A stretch of 13,171 nucleotides of DNA from JBBTTE01 sp038064395 (GTDB lineage Bacteria; Patescibacteriota; Saccharimonadia; Saccharimonadales; UBA4665), in contig JBBTTE010000006.1 in the NCBI GenBank assembly GCA_038064395.1, forward strand, positions 1 through 13,171. The letters are read 5' to 3'. The position numbers and the translations under genes were made by a program. A model generated the notes under the pieces. That model did no database searches. It was not told the DNA's origin and saw nothing but the letters and a program-made list of their open reading frames with translations. Of this stretch, positions 1 through 10,400 are shown in pieces (the first letter of the stretch is position 1; each line of letters begins with the position of its first letter).

Positions 1-1
1 C

Positions 2-1400
2 GGATCTGGCAGCACAGGCTGTAGCGTCACTAACGCTACAGGTGCATTTGCTTGTAGCGACAATATCACCACCACAGCTACCGTTCAAGGTGGTACTGTT
101 AACGCCACTACTGCTCTACAACTAGGTGGCGCCGACATCAATACCGCCGGTACTCTAACTAACGTAGCCTACCTCAACCAAGGCAATACCTTCACCACTG
201 GCACTAATACTTTCTCTGCTGCCGGCACAGCTCTAGCCGTAACTAACAACGCCACCATAGGCGGTACTCTAAATGGCCAAACCATCAGTAGCAGCTCTAA
301 CTTTACTGGCACTGCCACCATTCAAGGTGCTAGCGCCCTAACTCTAGGCCTAACAGGCACCAACACCGGCTCTATCCTATTCAAGGGAGCAACAGGAGCA
401 AGTGGAACCCTAACCGTAATAGCCCCAACCAACCCAAGCAACAACACCCTAACCCTACCTAACGAGACAGGCACTATCTGTTCCACTGGTAGTGTTTGTA
501 CGGGCTACGCACCAGTCAGCCCAAGTGGTAGCTATGTGCAGCTGCAAGCCACCACCCCCGGCAGCGCCCAAACCGGAAATCTTAACCTTAGTGGTACGGG
601 CATATTCGGGACTAGCCTAGAAGTTGGTACAGCCAGCGCCTTCCAAGTTAGCTCTGCTGGTGCAGTAACAGCCGTAGGCGTAAACTCTGGCGCCGGTCTA
701 TTACAAGGTGCGCTAGGTATTACGGTCACTGGCGCAGCGGCCAATATTAATGCCAGCTCCAACTTTGACACCAACATTAATACAGGCACATCAACTGGTG
801 CAGTCAACATCGGCAATAGCGCAGCAGGAGCGATCAGCCTACAAGGCGGTAGCTCCATCAACCTTACTGCTGGCACGGCTAGCACCATCAGCACGTTAGT
901 GGGCAACTTAACTCTACAGGGTGGCAGTGGCGCTGTCAGTCTAGGTACGAGCACAGCGCTCAATAACTCCACTGGCGGCTTATCTGTAGCTGCTGGCGGT
1001 GTAGGACAGAACCTTAACCTAGATGCTGCAACAACAGGTGTAATTAACATCGGTAACACTAGTACAGGCAATATCCTACTGGGTGGTGGCTCAGCTAGCA
1101 CAGGCTGTACGGTTACCAATAGTACCGGTGACTTCGCTTGCGCGGGTAACATTAATTCGGTTGGTGGCGCCTTCCAGATCGGCGGCACAGATATCAACAT
1201 CGGTGGCACTCTTAGCAATGTAGCTTATCTTGATACCGCACAGACATTCACTCAGGATAATTTATTCCAGAGTAGTGGTGATAGCCCCACAGCTTTCCAA
1301 GTCCAGAACTCCCTAGGCTCAAGTATTCTTAATGTTGACGCTAGTACTTTGAGCGTCAGAATTGGTTCTATCGGTACGCCAACAGGTCAGCTTTATGTCG
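2..1400 (+). repeat. Low-complexity beta-rich N-terminal stalk of the adhesin
   Basis: This part of the protein has many short beta-forming units of the type 'TGxINIGNxxxGxIxLxGG'. A larger module of about 75 residues appears twice, starting at bases 11 and 1097. It begins with the motif STGCxVTNxTGxFxC and continues into LGGxDINxxGTLxNVAYL. Each copy carries two cysteines separated by nine residues, which could form a disulfide. At DNA level the two copies share the first 13 bases and then diverge. The region probably forms a rod that lifts the propellers away from the cell; this is inference from composition and repeat pattern. Confidence 0.6.
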
Positions 1401-4400
1401 GTGGAAGTGCTCCCGTCAGTCCGATCGGCAGCGCTTCTGTCGGCTCAAGCCCATATGTAATGGCGATTCAAGGTCGCTACGCATACGTAACTTATACTAG
1501 CGGTACCGACTCGCTACAAATTTTCGACATATCGGATCCATTAAGCCCCGTAGAAATGAGCAATATTGCCACTGGTGAAACGCCGCGTGGTTTGGCCGTG
1601 CAAGGTCGTTATGCCTACGTTGCAAATAATAGTTCGAACACGGTACAGATCTTCGACATTTCCAACCCAACTACTCCAGTACTCACTGGAAGTATTGGCG
1701 CAGGAAACTCTCCTGATTCTATTGCTGTCCAAGGTCGCTACGCGTACGTAGCATCCTATAGCGGAGGCACTGTAAATGTATATGACATTTCCAATCCCGC
1801 TAGCCCAGTACTGACTGGAAGTGTTGCCGTATCAGGCGCGTATCAAATAATTGCCCAAGGCCGCTACGCTTACTTAACAACTTGGAGCGGGAACTCCTTG
1901 GTGATACTCAATATCTTGAACCCAGCTAGTCCTACGGTGATTTCAAATACCTCTATTGGATCCGGAACTTACCCTACCTCAGTTTACGTTCAAGACAAGT
2001 ACGCCTATATAACAAAGTGGCTGGTTGACGAGATTGAGATATACGATATTTCTGATCCAGTTACCCCCGTACTTGTAGGTGCTCAAACAACCGTCGATGA
2101 GCCGTACTCTATATACGTTCAAGGCCGCACTGCCTATGTATCAGGTGATGGGTTTATTGAGACGTTTGATGTGTCTAATCCAACCATTCCAGGTAGTAAT
2201 GGAACCTTCGCGGGGGGTGGTTACCCCTCTACGGCAATAGCGCAAGGCAGGAATCTATATGTGCTGAGCGGCAACGCCATAGACGTATTTGACATAGGAG
2301 GGGCCTACGTACAGCAGCTAGAAACCGGCGGCATACAAACGAGCACCCTGACCACAAGTAACAATGCCAACATCGGCGGAACTCTATCTATCCAAGGCGG
2401 CCTAACAGTATTCGACAGTAGTCAATTCTCTGGTAGTCTGGGCTTGAGCGGCACGTTTAAGAGTAGTGTTAACTCGTCCACTGCCTTCCAAGTCCAGAAT
2501 GCAAACAGTGTTAATCTGCTTAGTGCGGATACGTCTGTCAATCCCAACTTGGTAACCAACCCAAGCTTTGAGATAGGCACAACTGGCTGGCTAGCCAGAA
2601 CAACTGCTACTCTGACCCAATCAACGGCTCAGCAGTACGTCAACGCAGCCAGCTTGTCGGTTGCGACTGGCGCAGCCGCTAACAACGGCACTAAGTACAA
2701 CTATGCTCTAGCTACTGGCACCCAGTACTCGCTGTCCTTCTATGCCAAGCTATCTAGTGGTACCTTCACTACGATGCAGGCTGGACGTACTGACAATGGC
2801 ACGACTGGTGGAGAAACCAACTGTCTAACTGGCCAAACGGTTAGCACCACCCAGTGGACGCGCTTCACTTGTACCTTCACTACGGGCACGACATCGGGCA
2901 CTCCTTATATATACATTAAGCAGAGTGACGGTGTGGCTCGCACATTCTTCATTGATGGTGTCCAGCTTGAGCTAGCCGCCGCCTCTACTATCTATAAGCC
3001 GGGCACGCTAGCTATTGATGCTGTGGTCAATTCGCACATGACATTCCAGAACAGCACTGATGCCACCAATGCCTTCCAGATTCAGAACAGTGCCGGCACT
3101 AGCAACTTACTAGTCGCCGACACAATCAATAATCGTCTGGCAGTAGGGCAGGCTACGGCAGGCTACGCCTTAGATGTAAACGGCTCTATTAATGTCACTA
3201 CAGGCAATTCATACAAGATCAATGGTGTAGATATATGTACTTCTTCTGGATGTACCGTACTGGCTTCTTCCGGCATCAGGAACCAAACAACTAGCCAGAC
3301 CAGCGCCAACTTCAACATTCAGAGTACGGCCGATGCTTCGATAACAGGTGTCCTAATGTCTAGAGCCAGCCAAACAGCTGACTTGCTACAATCCCAGAAC
3401 TCCTCTGGCACTAAGCTTTCTGGCATCAGTGCTGATGGTTCGCTGACTGCCAACGCTCAAGCGACAGGCACAACGGCCACTACTAGTGGTACGGGTACTA
3501 ACACTACCACCGTAACGCTGACAGGCAGTGCCTTCGCTGACGGTGATGTTATTTTGATCGCTAACGCTGGACAAGACTACTACACCCGCATTACAGCTGG
3601 TGGCGGTACTGCTAGCCTTACGGTAAGTCCAGCCGTATCCTTTGACAACGGCGTGACAGTCACCAAGTACACGATTCAGAACATTGGTGCTACAACGGCT
3701 GATTACACCACCCAGAGCAATAGATTCTTCCAAGGCTACTTCTTGGGCGGGGTAGTGGCGGGTGCAGGAACGACGACCCTTAGTGATAGCCGACTATCAT
3801 CGACTACAGCTATGAACTTCAACTCGCCGTCTTATATATTCCAGCCAACCGGCGACTCGGCCACCGTCTTCCAAGTATTGAACAATGCAGGCACCCAACT
3901 GTTCAATGTCGATAGTCTTGCAAACGCAATATCTATTGGCAATACCCAAACCAACGGCTCGATAAGTCTAGGCGCGGCCATGACTACCGGCACCATAAAC
4001 ATCGGCGGTACAGGCGCTCAAACAGGCAACATAGGCGTCGGTACCGGTACTGGTGTCCAATCTCTCAACTTCGGCACGGGTGGAACAGGCGCCAAGACAG
4101 TCACTATCGGCTCTACAGCTAGCTCAGGTCAGACAATGCTTCAGAGCGGCACCAACGGCACTTTAGTTAAGGGTGCGACTTCTACTACAGCCTTCCAAGT
4201 TCAGAATGCCAACAGTGACCAGCTCTTCAATGTCGATACCACAGCTACGCAAAACCTACTGACCAACTCTAACTTCGAGACCAACATTACGGGCTGGTCT
4301 GCTAAGGGCAGTGCAGCTACACCAGCCTTCGATATTACCCAGCGCTATATTGGTATTGGTAGCCTCAAAGAAGTCACCACAGCGGCCGCCGACGATGGTG

Positions 4401-7400
4401 TTAAGTATGACTACGCTCTAGCCTCAACTACTACTTATGGCTTCTCCTTCTACGCCAAGCTTGATAGTGCTAGTGCAGCTTTTGCCACTATGAAGGTCGG
4501 CTACTCCAACGACGGCTCTACAGATACGGATTGTCTAACAGCCCAAACTGTCACCAAGGGTGGCTGGACACGCTTCAGCTGCTTGTTTACAACAGCTACC
4601 ACCTCCGGCACTCCATATGTTTACATCAAGCAGAGTGATGCCACTATTCACACCTATTATATTGATGGAGCCCAATTGCAGACCTCTAGCGTTACAAGCT
4701 ACAAGCTTGGCCAAGCTCAGATCAACGGCATCATAACCTCGCCAGTCAACATCCAGAACCAGTCCAACTCAACTACTGCCTTAACAATCCAGAATGCCTC
4801 GGGCGAACAGCTCTTCGGTGTCGACACTTCAACCACAGCCAACTTGCTTAGTAACTCTAGTATAGAGTCAGACCTAACTGGCTGGTCTCCTAAGGGTATA
4901 TTCACTACCAATACAGACTTCGAGACCAGCACAACTGGCTGGTCTAAGATGGGCACCAACGATGCTATCACTAGAACTACCGGCGAGTTCTATAATGCCG
5001 CAGCCGCGCTGCAGGTTGATACTAGTGCTACTGATGCGGCGGGTGCCGATGGTGCTAAGTTCACTTTTAGCCTATTGTCTAGCACTACTTATACCTTCTC
5101 GGTTTATGCCAAGGCGTCCGGTAGCTCATTCAGTACCTTTGAACTAGGTCGATCAGAGAATGGTAGCACCAACACCTCATGTCTCACAGCCCAAACAGTC
5201 AGTAGCAGTGGCTGGGCTAACTACACCTGTACCTTTACCACCGGCACAACCTCAGGTACTCGATACATGTATGTTAGGCAGACCGACCAAGCTACCAGGA
5301 CCTTCTACATCGACTCGGTTAGTCTTACTGACTCTGTCTTGTCTAGAAGTACAGCCCAGCGCTACTCAGGCGATTCCTCAATGCGTATAGTCACAACAGC
5401 CACCCTTAGCGACGGCGTAAAGTACAATCATGCCTTGGCGTCTAATACTACCTACACCTACTCCTTCTACTCTAATCTTGCAAGCGGCTCGTTCAGGTCG
5501 TTGCAGTTCGGTCGTTCTGATGACGGTACACCAGAATCAGAGAAGACGTGTATTAGCAGCCAAACGGTCACAATAGGTGTTTGGACAAGATACAGCTGTA
5601 CCTTTACAACGGGTACGGTAGCTGGATCACCGTACCTGTTTATTAAGCAGGCTACTTTGACAACGACCCAAGACTACTATGTTGATGCTGTTCAGCTTGA
5701 GGCAGCTAGCTCTACCAACCTTGCTAGCAATGGCGACATAGAGGTCAATGCTGATGGCTGGGTGCCTGCTAACTACATAACCAACGGTGAGTTTGAGTCA
5801 GACATTATTGATACCATTCCAGCTGGTTGGTCAGGCTTAGGCGCCGCCATAACCAAGGTAGTAACTGAGCATAACCTAGGTCTTGGCTCAACTAAGGTAG
5901 TCACTACTGCCGCCGCTGACGACGGGGCTAGGACTACTACGCTCTCAACGGGTTTAACAGCTAATAAGACCTACACCTTCACTGTATATGCCAAAGCTGC
6001 CAGCGGATCATTCAGTACCTTTGAGTTAGGCCGATCCGAGGATGCTGGATCTACTGACACCTCCTGTCTAACCGGACAGTCGGTGACTACAGCTTGGGCC
6101 ATGTACACCTGTACCTTCACGACTGGTGGCTCAGTGACTGGCGGTTCATACGTCTACGTTAAGCAGACGGATGCGACAGCGAGAACTTTCTACATCGATA
6201 GCGCTAGCCTTACGACTGCGACGGTAGCTCGAACTACGGGTGAGTTCAACACAGGCGCGGCGTCATTGCAGGTTGATACCGTTGCTTTGGCTCAAGATGG
6301 CGTAAGGTATAAGTATGGGCTACAGGCTAACACCAACTACACCGTAGTCGCCTACGCCAAGCTATCGAGTGGCACCTTTACGGCTTTACAGATCGGTCGT
6401 TCTGATACAGGACTTACTGACACATCTTGTCTAACCAGTCAGACTGTTACGACCAGCGGTTGGACAAGGTATGAGTGTAACTTTACTGCTGGCAGCACCG
6501 TCAACACAGACACGTCCTATATATACTTCAAGCAAACTTCTGCCACGGGCGCACCTCGTACCTTCTACGTTGATAGTGTGTCAGTGATTAGTTCTAGCCC
6601 TCCATTACCGTATCAGCAGGGCAGGGTCTCTATAGCTGGTGTTGTGAGTTCGCCAGTTAGCTTCCAAGCTAGTTCTAACTCATCAACAGCCTTCCAAGTG
6701 CTTAATGCTACAGGGGGCAGCTTATTAACAATTGATAGTACAACTGCTAATACGGTTATTAATGGCTCTAATGTGGCCGAGACTCAGGCTTGGCCAAGCA
6801 CTACTGCCAATGGCTCTAATGGTGGAACCTTCGCGAATGCAGGTATGGTAGCGGCTAATGGCTATATGTACGTTGTTGGTGGATATGAGCCAGTTAATTT
6901 AGGCACAGGTACCAACACTGTATCTTACGCCAAGATCAAGACTAACGGCACGCTTGGTAACTGGACTGTAACCTCACCGATGCCAGTAATTCTACATCAG
7001 CACACAACCGTCATATCCAATGGCTACATCTACGCTATTGGTGGGCTTGACGATAGCGTCGGTTATAGTGATGCCGTTTATTACGCCAAGCTTAACTCCG
7101 ACGGTACAGTCGGCACATGGCGCTCCACCACCCCGATTAATAACAGTGCAACAACACGATCAGAGCACGCTTCAATAGTTGTCAATGGCTACCTATATGT
7201 AATTGGCGGAGTAGACAACGTATCCGCCGCCACTAATGATATTTATTACACCAAGCTCAATGCTGATGGTTCGGTTGGGGCGTGGATTACAGCCAGAGAC
7301 TTGCCGCTAGCGTTAAGCTCCATGGCTGCATCTGTAGCCAATGGCTATGTCTATATTACTGGTGGTAATGATAGTGGCTTTGCGCCAGTTAATACTACCT

Positions 7401-10400
7401 ACTTTGCCAAGCTCAGCAGCGACGGCACTATAGGCACTTGGAATACCGCCAATGCGCTACCTGCAGTTGTCGCTGATCATCAGACAGTCGTCCTCAATGG
7501 CTATATATACTCTATTGGCGGTTACGGCACGTCTAATGTCGATACAAGCAGTGTTTACTACGCCAAGCTTAATCCTAACGGCAGTATTGGTTCGTGGGTG
7601 ACTAATGCCAACAGTCTGACAACCGCTAACAGTAGCTTCGGAGCAGCTACCACCAATGGCTACATCTATGTCGGTGGCGGTTGGAATAACACGGGCTACT
7701 ATATCGGAACCGGTACCGCTGCAATATCGTACACCTCCACGGCGAGGACGCAGATAGCTGGATCGCTGGATCTAGTAGGTACTAGCGGACAGACCCTTAG
7801 CGACAGTGGTACGGGCGGATCACTAACTGCTGGTAACACTACCATAGTAGGCACGTTAGATGTTATTGACCAGGCTCACTTCATGCAGGGTGTATCTGTC
7901 AACGGCACGTTGACCGCTCAAGGGGACACGACCATTAAGAGCGCTACTAATTCGACTGCCGCCTTCCAGATTCAGAATGCCGACGGTGCCTCCCTTGTTA
8001 GTGTTGATACAGCAACGACACCTAATCTCATCAGTAATTCTAGTTTTGAATCGGATGCTAGTGGCTGGAGCGACACTTGGACTAATTATTCGACTCGGAG
8101 TAAGACTACTAACCAACACTATGTGGGTAAAGCTAGCCTTCAGGCCATTACTCCCGCCAATGCCAGTGCCGGCGTTATGTACTCATATAGCCTTTCAGCG
8201 AGTACGCAGTATACCCTAAGCTTCTATGCTAAGGCGGGCAGTAGCTTCACGACCATGAATGTCGGACGTGGTGAATTAGGTGACGCTTCACAGACTAACT
8301 GCCTGACAGGGCAGACTGTTAGTACGACTGTCTGGACTCGATATACCTGTACCTTTACTACGGGAGCTACGGTGGCTAGCTTTGGCACTCCGTATATTTA
8401 CATTATTCAGAGCGATTCTACACCTCGCACCTTCTACATAGATGGTGTACAGCTGGAGGCCGCTGCTGCTGCAACCAACTTCAAGCTTGGCACGGTAGCC
8501 TTAGACGGCATCATTAACTCGCATGCCATCTTCCAGAACTCTGTTGACTCCACTACCGCCTTCCAGATCCAGAACGCCGCAGGCACTGATATAGTCAACG
8601 TAGACTCTCTCAACTCACAGCTCAATGTCACAGGAGCCAACAGCGCAGCTACTCTAGGTTCAGAGCTAGCTGGCGGCGTAGCTTGCAGCGGAACCAACTG
8701 GACAGGTACTGGCCCGTGGACCCACACTGTTGGCTCAACGGCTAACTTGTCATGTACGCCGCCTGCCTCTGTAACGGCTGGCGCTACCTATCAAGTGGTG
8801 TTCACTGTTGGTGGTAGTCCAACAGCAGGCGAGACCATAACGCCTAGTCTGGGCGGCGTGAGTGGCTTAGCTATTGGCGGTAATAGCACCACCCAGACGC
8901 AGCTAATCACTACAAGCGGTACTGCCAACCTGACCTTTATCCCAACCAGTAACTTCAACGGCACTATTAGCAGTGTATCCGTCAAGCTAATTGCCTTATC
9001 TAACAGCGTTTTATCTGTCAAGAACAGCGACAACTCTGTAGGCCTAGAGATAAGAGCAGGTGGTAGTGGGCTTAACAACACCTTCATAGGTCTATCTTCT
9101 GGCAAAGCTAACACCACAGGTAACAGTAATACTTCGATTGGTGCCTATGCCCTCCAGAGCACCACAACAGGCCTCTGGAATACTGCTATTGGTAAAGATT
9201 CTCTTCGGTCCAACACAGCAGGTAATTATAATACTGCTATTGGTAAAGATTCTCTCCAAGTCAACACAACAGGCTCCAGTAATACTGCTATCGGTGCTAG
9301 TGCTCTCCAAGCCAACACAACGGGTTATGAGAATGCCGCTATCGGTACCGCTGCTCTCGTTAGAAATACCACAGGCTACGGTAATACTACTATAGGTGAC
9401 AACTCTCTAGCATTCAACACAACAGGCAATCATAATACTGCCACAGGTCAGTATGCTCTTCTTGGCAACACAACAGGAAACGGCAATACCTCCCAAGGCT
9501 ATCAATCACTTGGCGGCAACACGACTGGCTCATTTAACACCGCTCTGGGCTACAATGCAGGCTACACCGATGGCGGCTTCGCCACACTATCAAACTTGCA
9601 AGAGGCTGCAGCCATAGGCGCCTATTCCCAAGTACAGCAGAGCAACAGCTTGGTGCTTGGCAGGACAGCCACAGGTTCTAACCAAACCAGCATAGGCATA
9701 GGTACCACAGCCCCAACTAACCTATTTAGCGTCTCACCAATCTACTACAACACTGGCACAGCCTCACAATCTGGCACAACCATAACAGGAGCTGGCACTA
9801 CATGGACTAGCGACATGGTTGGCATGGAGTTCATCTTTGCTGACGGTACTAAGCGAACTATCACGGCCTTCGGCAGTACAACTAGCCTAACTGCGGGTAC
9901 ATCAGGCACTGTAAGCTCCCAAGCCTACCGTATTCACAACCCAGCCTTCTACGTATCATCTACAGGTACAGCCGCGCTCAGGAGCTCAACCAACTCAACC
10001 ACCGCCTTCCAGATCCAGAACGCCGCCGGCACTACGCTGCTTAATGCCAATACAACTGGCCAAGAAATATCTATTACTAGCGCAGTACTTAAGATTAACG
10101 GTATTGCTGCGCCAACAGGGGCGACCTTGACCAGCTTCTCTACGGGTGGAACCTTGGCTGCCGACACCTATTACTACCGTATTTCTGCCTACAATGCCTC
10201 AGGTCGAACTCAAGCTGTAGATTCAACCCCAGCATCAGTTACAACTACTGGATCTACAAGCCTCAACACCCTGTCATGGTCTGCCGTAACCGGCGCTACG
10301 GGCTACTGGGTGCACCGATCCGATGACGGCGGTGCGACCTATCATGCTATAGATGTCGGTAATGTTCTCGCCGGTGTTGATGATGGTAGTAACCCTTGGT

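Noticed and set aside
536..538. GTG as the start of the giant gene
   Set aside because: The frame is open to the window edge, and upstream codons encode the same stalk motif (STGCSVTN) that is repeated at 1097, so the start lies outside.
532..1218. 228-codon open frame on the minus strand
   Set aside because: It lies opposite the adhesin. Its Pro/Leu/Val-rich product mirrors the Gly/Thr/Asn-rich codons of the plus strand, and there is no ribosome site.
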